A stretch of DNA of 64,000 nt from an uncultured Desulfuromusa sp. (GTDB lineage: Bacteria; Desulfobacterota; Desulfuromonadia; Desulfuromonadales; Geopsychrobacteraceae). The stretch covers positions 490,001 through 554,000 of the forward strand of contig NZ_OY776574.1 of assembly GCF_963675815.1 (NCBI RefSeq), written 5' to 3'. Made by a program: the position numbers and the translations under genes. The notes under the pieces were generated by a model, which was given only the letters and a program-made list of their open reading frames with translations, made no database searches and had not been told where the DNA came from. This document shows, one piece after another, positions 8,682 through 16,867 of this stretch. Every line of letters starts with the position of its first letter. Position 1 is the stretch's first letter.

Positions 8682-9761
8682 TTACCCCGTTTTCTGCTCC
8701 GCCATGGGAAACAGTTCGGCAAAGACTTCTTTGACCGTTGAAATCCGGTCTGCTTTCCAGGCATTACTTCCACAGAATACCAGGCCGGTTTCCGTATCAC
8801 CTTTTTGCGCACGATCGAGCGCATGAACGATACAAAAACGGTCCCGCGATGTTTGATAAGCACATTTTTTTAAACATGCGGAGGGGCAATAGACATCGAG
8901 ATCAACATCACGCTGACGAACCTGATCAATATTCTTTTTGATCGCTCTTCCCGGCAAACCCGCCGGACTCATAATCAAACCGATATCTTCCTGCTTACAA
9001 TCGAGATAAGCCTGTTTAAACGCATCGTCAGCATCACACTCTTCCGTCACAACGAAGCGAGTCCCCATCTGTACACCATCCGCACCTTGCGCCAACGCAT
9101 ATTCCAGATCCTCTCGATCCCATATGCCGCCGGCAGCAATCACCGGAATCTCAATATTCCATTTCTCCTGGAGGTAAGCCTTGACACCCCGCACCGTCGC
9201 GTATTGATCATAGTCTCCGGAACCGATCCGCTCCATTTTTTCACCAAGATGACCACCGGCCGTATCCGGGTCTTCAACAACTATAGCATCGGGAAAACGT
9301 TGATAACTCTTCTGCCATTTACGGACGATCAGTTCAGCAGCTTTCACAGAAGAAACGATCGGGACCAGGGCAACATCAGGATAATCAGCCGTTAATCCGG
9401 GAAGATTCATCGGCAACCCGGCACCACTGATAATCAGCTTAGCTCCCCCTTCACAAGAGGTCCGAACAACTTCATCGTAATTTTTGACTGCAACCATACA
9501 GTTGACACCGATCACCCCTTCAGGGGCAATTTCGTAAGCCTTGTGCAACTCGTCCAACAATGCTTGACGATCCGCTTTGAAGAAATTATGTCCGTCATAG
9601 CTATCACTATTCAACGCCAAGCCAGCCGCAGCAATAATACCAATCCCGCCATTCAAAGCAACGTGCCCTGCCAGACGAAATCCCGAGATACGCACGCCCA
9701 TCCCTCCCTGAATCACGGGAAACGGAACATGGTGCTGGCCGATTGTCAATCCTGAACGCAT
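8682..9761 (-). CDS. Nitronate monooxygenase-like FMN enzyme (2-nitropropane dioxygenase family)
   Basis: A 359-residue TIM-barrel flavoprotein. Family signatures are VIQGGMGVRISG near the N-terminus, the phosphate-binding IPVIAAGGIWD and GADGVQMGTRFV. Such enzymes oxidise alkyl nitronates or act as NAD(P)H-dependent flavin oxidoreductases or enoyl reductases; the substrate cannot be told from sequence. The C-terminal region has four close cysteines (YCPSACLKKC followed by FC, spacing C-x3-C-x3-C-x8-C), which may hold a metal or Fe-S cluster. It stands alone, divergent from the histidine kinase gene. Confidence 0.8.
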   Translation of the reverse strand: MRSGLTIGQHHVPFPVIQGGMGVRISGFRLAGHVALNGGIGIIAAAGLALNSDSYDGHNFFKADRQALLDELHKAYEIAPEGVIGVNCMVAVKNYDEVVRTSCEGGAKLIISGAGLPMNLPGLTADYPDVALVPIVSSVKAAELIVRKWQKSYQRFPDAIVVEDPDTAGGHLGEKMERIGSGDYDQYATVRGVKAYLQEKWNIEIPVIAAGGIWDREDLEYALAQGADGVQMGTRFVVTEECDADDAFKQAYLDCKQEDIGLIMSPAGLPGRAIKKNIDQVRQRDVDLDVYCPSACLKKCAYQTSRDRFCIVHALDRAQKGDTETGLVFCGSNAWKADRISTVKEVFAELFPMAEQKTG

Positions 9762-9912
9762 ATTAACTCCTGTTTGAAAAACCGCCGGTCATTTCAGCCT
9801 GACAGTCTCTAAATTTAATTTGCCGATACTATCAGCCCAGCTCATTTTTAATTGTAATATTTGTGTAAAAACCCACTTGTAACACCTTGTTTTCAATGGT
9901 AATAGATGAGCT

Positions 9913-10869
9913 ATGAAACTGTTTCGCCGCCTATTCCATCCACTGATCACTTTTATAGCCATTCAAATTGTCTGGATTCTCCTGCTGGTCTCCTGGATTT
10001 ATTGGTTTATCGGCCGCCACCAGCAATTGAAAGCACTGGCAAGCAAGTATCAAGTTGAATGGTTACCGGAAACAGGTGACTGGCTGATCCTCACAGAGGG
10101 TATTCTACTGCTGGTTGCTATTCTGATCGGTATCTATGTCATATTCCTCTATTGGCGTCGGCAGGCATCCTTAAACCGGGCACAGCGTCATTTCATCAAT
10201 CAGGTCACACATGAACTTAAATCGCCATTAGCATCGATCCAGCTCCATCTGGAAACAATTCAGATGCGCCAACCAAGCCCTGAACAGCTGCAAAAGTTTG
10301 TTTCGCGGATGCAAGGGGACAGCGAACGGCTCAATGGCTTAATCAGCAATCTTCTGACTGCAAATAAAATTGAGCACAAGGGTACCAAACTGAGCCTGCA
10401 GCAAGGCGATCTCTCGCAAATGGTTGAAGGCTATCTCTTACAAGAGCAGGAAAAGTTCAAAAAAACCGGAACGTTAAGCTGGGACATTGAACCAGGAATC
10501 AAGGCCAGATTTGAGATCGACGCTCTCGAAACAGTCATGCGAAATCTTCTTGAAAATGCGGCTCTCTATGCCGACGATCCGCCGGTTGTCACAGTTAAAT
10601 TAAGGCGTGATGGTGGCATGGCACACCTGTCGTTTACAGACCAGGGCTATGGAATTCCCAGTCAGTTCCAAAAAAAGGTTTTCCGGATATTTTACCGGAT
10701 TCGTCATACAGGAAAAACAATTCGCGGCAGCGGGATCGGTCTGTTCATCGTTCGCAATGTCATTCGTCTCCATGGTGGAAAGGTTTGGATTGAGAGTCTG
10801 GGAAGTGGCAAAGGAACCACTTTTCACTTGATGATTCCCCTGACAGAAGGATTGATTAATGAAACATGA
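9913..10869 (+). CDS. Two-component sensor histidine kinase
   Basis: A 318-residue membrane kinase with transmembrane helices at about 11-33 and 58-80 and only a ~25-residue loop between them, so it probably senses within the membrane or through a partner. No HAMP domain is visible. The HisKA motif FINQVTHELKSPLASIQ gives phospho-acceptor His100. The HATPase_c domain has the N box (MRNLLENAALYADD), FTDQGYGIP and GSGIGLFIVRNV. The gene overlaps the response regulator start by 11 bases, so the two are translationally coupled and cognate. The signal is unknown; neither neighbour on the other strand suggests it. Confidence 0.92.
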   Translation: MKLFRRLFHPLITFIAIQIVWILLLVSWIYWFIGRHQQLKALASKYQVEWLPETGDWLILTEGILLLVAILIGIYVIFLYWRRQASLNRAQRHFINQVTHELKSPLASIQLHLETIQMRQPSPEQLQKFVSRMQGDSERLNGLISNLLTANKIEHKGTKLSLQQGDLSQMVEGYLLQEQEKFKKTGTLSWDIEPGIKARFEIDALETVMRNLLENAALYADDPPVVTVKLRRDGGMAHLSFTDQGYGIPSQFQKKVFRIFYRIRHTGKTIRGSGIGLFIVRNVIRLHGGKVWIESLGSGKGTTFHLMIPLTEGLINET

Positions 10870-11563
10870 CGTTGCCCTGCTCCTCGTTGAAGATGAACCC
10901 AATATTGCCGAGGGGTTGCTTTTTAATCTTGAGGAAGAGGGTTATCGGGTCACCCATGTTGAAAGCGGCGAACAAGCCCTTGAGCAGCTTATGCAAAAAC
11001 CGTTTAACCTGGTTATTCTGGATTTAGCCCTCCCGGGAATTGATGGGCTGGAAGTCTGTGACCGTTTGCGAGAACAGGGGAACCATATACCAATCCTGAT
11101 GTTAACCGCTCGAGGGACGGAGCAGGACAGAATTACAGGACTCAGCAAAGGAGCAGATGACTACCTGGCCAAGCCTTTCAACCTGAAAGAATTTCTATTA
11201 CGGGTCGCCGGCCTGCTGCGCCGCGCCAACTGGCAACCGATCCCGCCCCCAAGCACACATTACACTTTTGGCAACAATCAAATTAACATGGAAACAGACC
11301 AAGCCATCACCGCCCAAGGGACAATTCAGCTGACAGAGCTGGAAATGAAAATGTTGCGGTTATTTTTCAATCAAGAAGGAAAGGTATTGTCCAGAGGAGA
11401 GATACTTAAGCAAGTGTGGGGCATGTCACCTAAAACCGAAACCCGGACTTTGGATAATTTCATTGTTCGTCTGCGCAAATACTTTGAAGTCGACCCGACA
11501 AAACCTCGCTACTTCCTCACAATTCGTGGTCGAGGTTATCGTTTCATCAAAAATCCGGATTAA
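10859..11563 (+). CDS. OmpR/PhoB-family response regulator
   Basis: A 234-residue regulator. The receiver domain (1-120) has the acidic pocket VEDE (10-13), phospho-acceptor Asp55 in LVILDLALPG, MLTARG and the conserved lysine in YLAKPF. A C-terminal winged helix (about 135-232) ends with TIRGRGYRF, the OmpR/PhoB hallmark. AAGGA lies eight bases before the ATG, which sits inside the end of the kinase gene. Target genes are not evident. The gene converges on gspN, nine bases away. Confidence 0.94.
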   Translation: MKHDVALLLVEDEPNIAEGLLFNLEEEGYRVTHVESGEQALEQLMQKPFNLVILDLALPGIDGLEVCDRLREQGNHIPILMLTARGTEQDRITGLSKGADDYLAKPFNLKEFLLRVAGLLRRANWQPIPPPSTHYTFGNNQINMETDQAITAQGTIQLTELEMKMLRLFFNQEGKVLSRGEILKQVWGMSPKTETRTLDNFIVRLRKYFEVDPTKPRYFLTIRGRGYRFIKNPD

Positions 11564-11571
11564 ATCGCCAT

Positions 11572-12435
11572 TTAACGAATGATTGGCTTTGCCAGGGTTC
11601 CTCCAATTCTCATGAGATAACTCCCGTCTGCCGTCGGCTTAATACCGGTTAAATTAAATAACTCCTGTAAACTGTCCGGTGTTGTTGCCGTCCGGTGCAA
11701 GCGAACATTCAGGTTCAATCTTGTTTGCTCAGGAGTTTCTCCTATCAGCACGTTTCCTCCGCCGCTCAGGTCCAAAAAACCCTCTGAAAGCACCACTTTT
11801 TCCAAACTGAAACGGCGCTGGTCAAACTTTCCATCCAAACGCAATGTTCCTGCAGAAAAACTGGCCGGCAAACCTATTTTCTCCAGTCCTTTGATCTGAA
11901 CATTGACAACATGGAAAGAGAAATCACCCTGTCCTTCCATATTTTCCGAAAGATTTTCACCAGAAAAACGCCCCGTCACTGTTCCACTGATACGATAAAG
12001 AAGATCTGCTTTCTGCAAGGCCGCCAGCGCAACATTCTTGAACTGCGTATGAATGACACCACTCTCAGCGGCATCAACATCAAACTGCCCTGTTGCCAGG
12101 GTTCCGGTCAGATTTAACCTTTTATCAGAAGAGAAAAGGCTGTGCCACACTGGAGAAACCTGTAGTTCCGTTATTTCAAGATCGTTCAGCCCTGGAATAT
12201 CTGGATATATTGACAGATCCAGACCTATGCCCAAAGGAAACAGCAAGGTTGCATTACGCCCCCGCATATCAAGACCTGTCTGTTGTGAAACATTCTGCAG
12301 CAAACGACGCTGTATCGCTTCTATCGGAAAAAACAACCAGGTCGAAAGAAAGGTACTAACAATGAACAGCAGCAGGCAGAGCAGAAAAAATCTACGGTGA
12401 CCTGCTAATCTTTGCCAGCCTGAGAACAAATTCAT
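11572..12435 (-). CDS. gspN: Type II secretion system protein N
   Basis: A 287-residue inner-membrane protein with one N-terminal transmembrane helix (about 16-36) and a periplasmic region of repeated beta-strands such as GTLRLDGKFDQRRFSLEKV, the AsmA-like pattern of the GspN family found in deltaproteobacterial T2SS operons. It overlaps gspM by four bases and is the last gene of the operon. Assignment rests mainly on position and general pattern. Confidence 0.78.
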   Translation of the reverse strand: MNLFSGWQRLAGHRRFFLLCLLLFIVSTFLSTWLFFPIEAIQRRLLQNVSQQTGLDMRGRNATLLFPLGIGLDLSIYPDIPGLNDLEITELQVSPVWHSLFSSDKRLNLTGTLATGQFDVDAAESGVIHTQFKNVALAALQKADLLYRISGTVTGRFSGENLSENMEGQGDFSFHVVNVQIKGLEKIGLPASFSAGTLRLDGKFDQRRFSLEKVVLSEGFLDLSGGGNVLIGETPEQTRLNLNVRLHRTATTPDSLQELFNLTGIKPTADGSYLMRIGGTLAKPIIR

Positions 12436-12953
12436 AAGCTCTCCAGAGACATCAAAACCATATTGACATCGAGCATCGAACGATCTTCAAAACGAGGCTT
12501 GATCTGCATTGATTTTACCTGAACTCCTCCACTTCGATATTCGATCGCATGTAACAGTTTGACGACTTGGGATAACGATATTTTTTCCAGCCGAATCTCA
12601 ACCAGCTGCTGCCGAAACTGCCCTTGAGTTGTTACCGGTTGTGGGCGCATGGAGAGTAACTGTTCACGGACACCTGTCTGCACAGCCATATTTTCGACCA
12701 GAGAAAATAAAGGTTTCGCTCCTTGCTTAGCGACTTTTACTCCAGCAAGCTGCTGCCTTAACTGGCTGATTTGCTCGCGCATTGCTTCAACTTTTTGCAG
12801 ATTTTGTTGATGTGTTACAATTTTACGCTCAAGGGTCCCCATGGTTTTAAAATAGGGACTCAGCAGAGCAAACCAGACAAATAAAAATAACAGCACAACC
12901 AAGCCGACAACAACAACGATTTTTTCCCTCGGGTTGAGATGCTTAATCATCAT
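12432..12953 (-). CDS. gspM: Type II secretion system protein M
   Basis: A 173-residue protein with a short cytoplasmic N-terminus (LNPREKIVVVVG), one transmembrane helix (about 13-31), a coiled-coil stretch (LERKIVTHQQNLQKVEAMRE) and a small ferredoxin-like periplasmic domain. This is the standard GspM layout; GspM binds GspL and links the ATPase platform to the pseudopilus. Start and stop overlap gspL and gspN by four bases each. Confidence 0.85.
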   Translation of the reverse strand: MMIKHLNPREKIVVVVGLVVLLFLFVWFALLSPYFKTMGTLERKIVTHQQNLQKVEAMREQISQLRQQLAGVKVAKQGAKPLFSLVENMAVQTGVREQLLSMRPQPVTTQGQFRQQLVEIRLEKISLSQVVKLLHAIEYRSGGVQVKSMQIKPRFEDRSMLDVNMVLMSLESL

Positions 12954-14335
12954 TCCCCCCCATTGTGAAAATTGAGTTGCAGTTGAAAATCAACTTCACT
13001 GTTATCGGGTGCAAGCTTTGCATCTTTAATTTCTGCCTGCCTGAAAAGGGGATTTTCTTTCAGTCTTTCAGCTATCTGGTTGACAGCTTCAAATGAGTCT
13101 GCACTCCCGGTCAAACTGACGCCATCACTATCATAATTGAATTCCCGAATATCAATTCGCACATTCGGATCAATGCTGTTGGAAAGTCCCTGTAAGACTT
13201 TTGCTGCACCACGACCTCCAAGACCAAAAAGCTGAACTTGTTTCTGCAGATCCTTGAGTTGGCTCTCCAACTGCAATGGCACATCCACAATTGCTGTGTT
13301 TGCCGGCATAATTTGTTTGAAAATTCCTGTCATCTGTTGTTTCAAACGACTTTCCTGACGTTTTTTTTGCAGAAATCCAAGATGCATTGTCATAGCGCCG
13401 ACAATGGCGACAAGAAATACCAGGATGGCCACAGCGACAAGTTTTGTACGAAAAATTTCCAGTTGTCCCCGTGCAGAAAACGCCCCCTGACGAAAGTTTA
13501 ATTGTCCTGTTTTTTTCTCTTCTCGCAACTCAGTCAGAGCCAACAATGCAGCAGGAGCCATTTCATAGCTCACTTCGTCACCAAAAACGTCCTCAGCTGG
13601 AGTCAATAGAGTCCGATCCGTTTTATAGAGAAGAACCAGGAGCTCCTCTGTCACCCCAGCTCCTGTAATCCACAGGGGAAGGCCTTCATGACCGATCGTA
13701 TTTTCAAGCTGACTGACTTGACTGGCAATAAAGTCAAAAACTTCCTCTTCACTGAGCTCACTGGTCCCGGGCAACAGCCTATAGTCCCGAATCATCCCAT
13801 CGTAAACAAGTGCCACGACCACCTCAAGTCGACGGCAATACACCAGAATACCATCCTGTTCACGCAAAATCGGCAGTAATGCAAAAGGAAAAAGATCAAT
13901 GCGGCGTGGGTTTTGCTCAGGATCAGGAAAATGAGTCAGAAGTTCCTCTATCTCAAGCTTATTGACAACAACAGCATCGACCTCATAATCGTCTTCACGG
14001 GCTCTCGGCGGTAAAAAAGAGATCACATGCTCTTCCAGAGAAATCGGCAATTGTGATTTCAACTCCAACGGCAGGGCCGCTTCTATTTTATTTTTTTCAC
14101 GAAATGGGAACCTGAGGCGACGAAACAAACCCACCCGACAAGGTAATGCCGTAATCAAACGATCTCCCAGGGTGATTTTTCCCCCCAGCATTTCTCTTAT
14201 CGCCAGTGCTGCAGCTTCATGGGTTTCATAGCTGCGCTTATCCAGTTCAATATCAATCTTACCGGGTGTTGCTGTTAAAATTGCAACCCTGACATCTGTT
14301 CCTTCCAGATCAATACCGATAAAGCGTTTAGACAT
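12950..14335 (-). CDS. gspL: Type II secretion system protein L
   Basis: A 461-residue bitopic protein. The actin-like cytoplasmic domain begins with IGIDLEGTDVRVAIL, as in PilM/GspL, and recruits the GspE ATPase. A transmembrane helix at about 305-325 (LVAVAILVFLVAIVGAMT) precedes a periplasmic coiled-coil and ferredoxin-like domain that pairs with GspM. It starts four bases after gspK and overlaps gspM. Confidence 0.88.
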   Translation of the reverse strand: MSKRFIGIDLEGTDVRVAILTATPGKIDIELDKRSYETHEAAALAIREMLGGKITLGDRLITALPCRVGLFRRLRFPFREKNKIEAALPLELKSQLPISLEEHVISFLPPRAREDDYEVDAVVVNKLEIEELLTHFPDPEQNPRRIDLFPFALLPILREQDGILVYCRRLEVVVALVYDGMIRDYRLLPGTSELSEEEVFDFIASQVSQLENTIGHEGLPLWITGAGVTEELLVLLYKTDRTLLTPAEDVFGDEVSYEMAPAALLALTELREEKKTGQLNFRQGAFSARGQLEIFRTKLVAVAILVFLVAIVGAMTMHLGFLQKKRQESRLKQQMTGIFKQIMPANTAIVDVPLQLESQLKDLQKQVQLFGLGGRGAAKVLQGLSNSIDPNVRIDIREFNYDSDGVSLTGSADSFEAVNQIAERLKENPLFRQAEIKDAKLAPDNSEVDFQLQLNFHNGGE

Positions 14336-14339
14336 GGTA

Positions 14340-15287
14340 TTATTCCACCTTGAAACTCAGAAGTTCATCCGTTTGTTTATCAATAATTGCTTTTGCCTCA
14401 CGTGTTCCTTCATTCACCCGTCCTTGACTGAGGACCTGATAGATCGTTCCTGAGACTCCGATTGAATTCAACACCCATGCTGAAGACCAGCGCTCTCCGA
14501 TCCCTTCGACCAATTCAAGATCCGACAATGTCTGGTAAACAGAGTCCCGACGATATTCAACCAGAGCTTCAATGTCCTTTTGATCGAAAATAACTTCAAC
14601 ATTACCTTCTGCAGCAGAGAATTGCCAAGCATACAAAACTGCAGCAGGAGCAGTATTAAGATTGATCTGCTCACCGCCGGCAACGCGGATGTAAGGTTTG
14701 ATCCTCTCAAAACGTTGTGAATCAAACCCCTTGACCAGCTTTAATTCTTCCAGAATCGTTAATTTATCCCCCCGTCTCTGATAAGGGGGGTGCAAATTCG
14801 CATAATAATTATCATCTGGTGTTATTTTGGTTTTATCCGCGTTAAACCAATAGACCAGTGAATCGGCTAATTCTTCTGCTTCTGTTTGATCCAGAAGCAG
14901 AACATCTTCACACAGAGCGACAAACCGATGATAACCCGGCAGTGGATTGCCTCGCTTATCCGCAACAAAATTCACATTCAACCGCCCGGTCAGATCGGTT
15001 ATCGTCAAACTGACATCCCCATCACCCGCGGGAATATTCGTTAGCGGATTCCCCCAGAATTCCGCCGGATGGTCAAAATCATTACTATCTTCCTGTAAAA
15101 TCGTCCGGGCCGCTTCAACCCCACCTCGCGCAAGATACAGAGCTTTTGTCCGATCACGAAATGTTTCTGTCGCCCGTAAATCAACCAGGGTTGAGAAAGA
15201 AAATTCAATAACCAAAGAACTCAGTAATGCGACGATAACCAGAATCAGCAACAAGGCCATACCGTTTTGATTGCATAACCTGCTCAT
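14340..15287 (-). CDS. gspK: Type II secretion minor pseudopilin K
   Basis: A 315-residue pseudopilin with an N-terminal hydrophobic helix preceded by NQNGMALLLILVIVALL, where Gly-Met replaces the usual Gly-Phe, as commonly found in GspK. The large alpha domain typical of GspK (LADSLVYWFNAD, RIKPYIRV, INLNTAPAAVLYAW, helix-hairpin-helix type repeats) follows. GspK caps the pseudopilus tip with GspI and GspJ. It overlaps gspJ by four bases. Confidence 0.9.
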   Translation of the reverse strand: MSRLCNQNGMALLLILVIVALLSSLVIEFSFSTLVDLRATETFRDRTKALYLARGGVEAARTILQEDSNDFDHPAEFWGNPLTNIPAGDGDVSLTITDLTGRLNVNFVADKRGNPLPGYHRFVALCEDVLLLDQTEAEELADSLVYWFNADKTKITPDDNYYANLHPPYQRRGDKLTILEELKLVKGFDSQRFERIKPYIRVAGGEQINLNTAPAAVLYAWQFSAAEGNVEVIFDQKDIEALVEYRRDSVYQTLSDLELVEGIGERWSSAWVLNSIGVSGTIYQVLSQGRVNEGTREAKAIIDKQTDELLSFKVE

Positions 15288-15874
15288 CCACTCACTCCGG
15301 ACAGGACAAAGCTACTCCGAAACGGTATCACCTGATCGTCAGTACGAAGTTCCAGAGTAATCTCAACCATCTGTGGTGGCGTTGATCTTGACCAACTTTC
15401 GGACCAATCCCCCTGAGAAAAAAAGCGCACCTGAAAAGAGGACAAGCCCGCAATAAAAAGCAGGGGCTCAGATGCGGCCATATCTGCGAGTAAAACTTTT
15501 TCACTGCGCAACAGCTGAATTGACTCTTCATCCTGCTGCACTTCGTAACGCACCCGGGATATTCCTCCATACTTTTCCAGCAACGGAGAAACCAGTTCCG
15601 TATTAAACTCAAGAAAAAAAACACCAGCTGTCGTTTCCCCGGAACTGAAAACAGCCTCAGCTCCAAGAGGAGAGACTCTCATACTGCCAAGTTCTCCGCC
15701 AATACGATCGAAGAAAATCCGTGCCTGATGGTATAGATCTCCTTCCGTCTCGAGACGATTCCGTACTTTACTCACGGAACCGAAAACGCCGTAGACGCTG
15801 GTCAAAACCAGAGCGCCGATAAAGATTGCCACCAACACTTCAACCAGGGTAAATCCGCATGAGGTTCTTTTCAT
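15284..15874 (-). CDS. gspJ: Type II secretion minor pseudopilin J
   Basis: A 196-residue minor pseudopilin: MKRTSCGFTLVEVLVAIF carries the prepilin peptidase site (Gly-Phe, cleavage after Gly7) and the conserved Glu at +5. The start chosen is ATG 15874, which overlaps the gspI stop as ATGA; a start further upstream would put about 22 extra residues before the type IV signal peptide. Body residues such as FFDRIGGELGSMR fit GspJ. Confidence 0.9.
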   Translation of the reverse strand: MKRTSCGFTLVEVLVAIFIGALVLTSVYGVFGSVSKVRNRLETEGDLYHQARIFFDRIGGELGSMRVSPLGAEAVFSSGETTAGVFFLEFNTELVSPLLEKYGGISRVRYEVQQDEESIQLLRSEKVLLADMAASEPLLFIAGLSSFQVRFFSQGDWSESWSRSTPPQMVEITLELRTDDQVIPFRSSFVLSGVSG

Positions 15875-16263
15875 CCCGATCCTCCAACGGGAAGGAAAGA
15901 GACCAGCTGAACCTGTTCGTTCTTTGCCGGATCTCCCCAAAGAACGATGACAGTGACCTGCTTTACCTGACTGATCAATGTATCCTGATAGCTGATTTGC
16001 CAGCGAAAACCTGCAAACGGCTCGCTAAATTCATCCTCTTGTGGTTCCCAGGTCGATTGCGACTCAGCAACGATCAAGGCCTGTTCACCCATGAGTTGTT
16101 GCGCCAACATTGTTGCCTGGGTCAATTTCTGGACTTTATCCTGAACAAAAATAGAACGATTCGTGAGCCCAAGGAGTGACACCAGAGCAATAGCCACAAT
16201 CGCCAGGGCGATCATCGCCTCGAGAAGTGAAAACCCTTTATTGCTCAGTTGTCTGCTCATCAT
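15871..16263 (-). CDS. gspI: Type II secretion minor pseudopilin I
   Basis: A 130-residue minor pseudopilin with KGFSLLEAMIALAIVAIALV (prepilin cleavage after Gly, Glu at +5) and a short C-terminal beta domain. Three possible starts lie in tandem (TTG 16266, ATG 16263, ATG 16260) inside the end of gspH; none has a strong ribosome site, so translation is probably coupled to gspH. Confidence 0.88.
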   Translation of the reverse strand: MMSRQLSNKGFSLLEAMIALAIVAIALVSLLGLTNRSIFVQDKVQKLTQATMLAQQLMGEQALIVAESQSTWEPQEDEFSEPFAGFRWQISYQDTLISQVKQVTVIVLWGDPAKNEQVQLVSFLPVGGSG

Positions 16264-16750
16264 CAATAATTATCGATCCTGTCAGGGGGGAAAACTCAAG
16301 CACCATTTCACCTCCGTTATCTTTACCTAAAAAGAGGTTTGTCGCTTCCATCCAGCCGAGGGGAAAAATCCGGGTAGAAATCTGTCCAGTATTGAAATTT
16401 CCTTGACCGTCAATACTCACCTGCCTGATCTGTAGCGGCTCCAGACTGACCTCTCTTCCAAAAGCTTCTTTTTCAATAACACCATCACTGGATCGCAAGC
16501 GATATGCCCGTAAACTGTTACGCTCAAAATCAAACGTCAGTAAATGTTCATCCCGGGTTAATGTAGCCTCGTTATACAACTGCTTGATAGTGCCGGAAAT
16601 CCGTCGAACCACTAACTTTTCATCGCTATCACCACGATTTGCCAGCAGCGGCAAACTGATAAAACTCATCAGCGACAGAATGACAATAACAACTATCAGC
16701 TCAACGAGGGTAAATCCAGAGCGATCCGTCAAGGAGCCAGTTTGCAACAT
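16238..16750 (-). CDS. gspH: Type II secretion minor pseudopilin H
   Basis: A 170-residue pseudopilin with DRSGFTLVELIVVIVILSLM, the type IV prepilin signal with Glu at +5. The following region (RRISGTIKQLYNEATLTRDE, then a beta-rich body) is of GspH type: it lacks the calcium-binding tail and the ALEQALKLYK-like helix of GspG. In a complete operon gspG would sit directly upstream; here the upstream 117 bases hold only what looks like its last codons, read in frame into this ATG. Confidence 0.85.
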   Translation of the reverse strand: MLQTGSLTDRSGFTLVELIVVIVILSLMSFISLPLLANRGDSDEKLVVRRISGTIKQLYNEATLTRDEHLLTFDFERNSLRAYRLRSSDGVIEKEAFGREVSLEPLQIRQVSIDGQGNFNTGQISTRIFPLGWMEATNLFLGKDNGGEMVLEFSPLTGSIIIDDEQTTEQ

Positions 16751-16867
16751 AGGGTTTTCACCTTCACCACCTGTTTCACCATCGGGAATAAAAATAAATC
16801 CGCTTACAGACTCGTTTGATCACAGAGAATCAGCGACTATTGTCCACTTCCGTCCGCAACCTGAAAA
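16751..16867 (-). pseudogene. gspG: Probable gspG remnant between gspF and gspH
   Basis: This is the only large gap in an operon whose other joints are +9 to -29 bases. Read on the minus strand in frame with gspH, bases 16795-16751 give FIPDGETGGEGENP. This closely resembles the conserved GspG C-terminus (…GADGxxGGEGENAD…), where the acidic residues bind calcium. An in-frame stop lies a few codons further upstream, and no pilin signal or helix remains. The simplest reading is that most of gspG was deleted. Chance is not excluded, because the same bases are purine-rich and provide the gspH ribosome-binding site. Confidence 0.5.

Noticed and set aside
16238..16750. That this gene might itself be gspG
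   Set aside because: Its body after the pilin helix is GspH-like, and it lacks the GspG helix and calcium-binding C-terminus.
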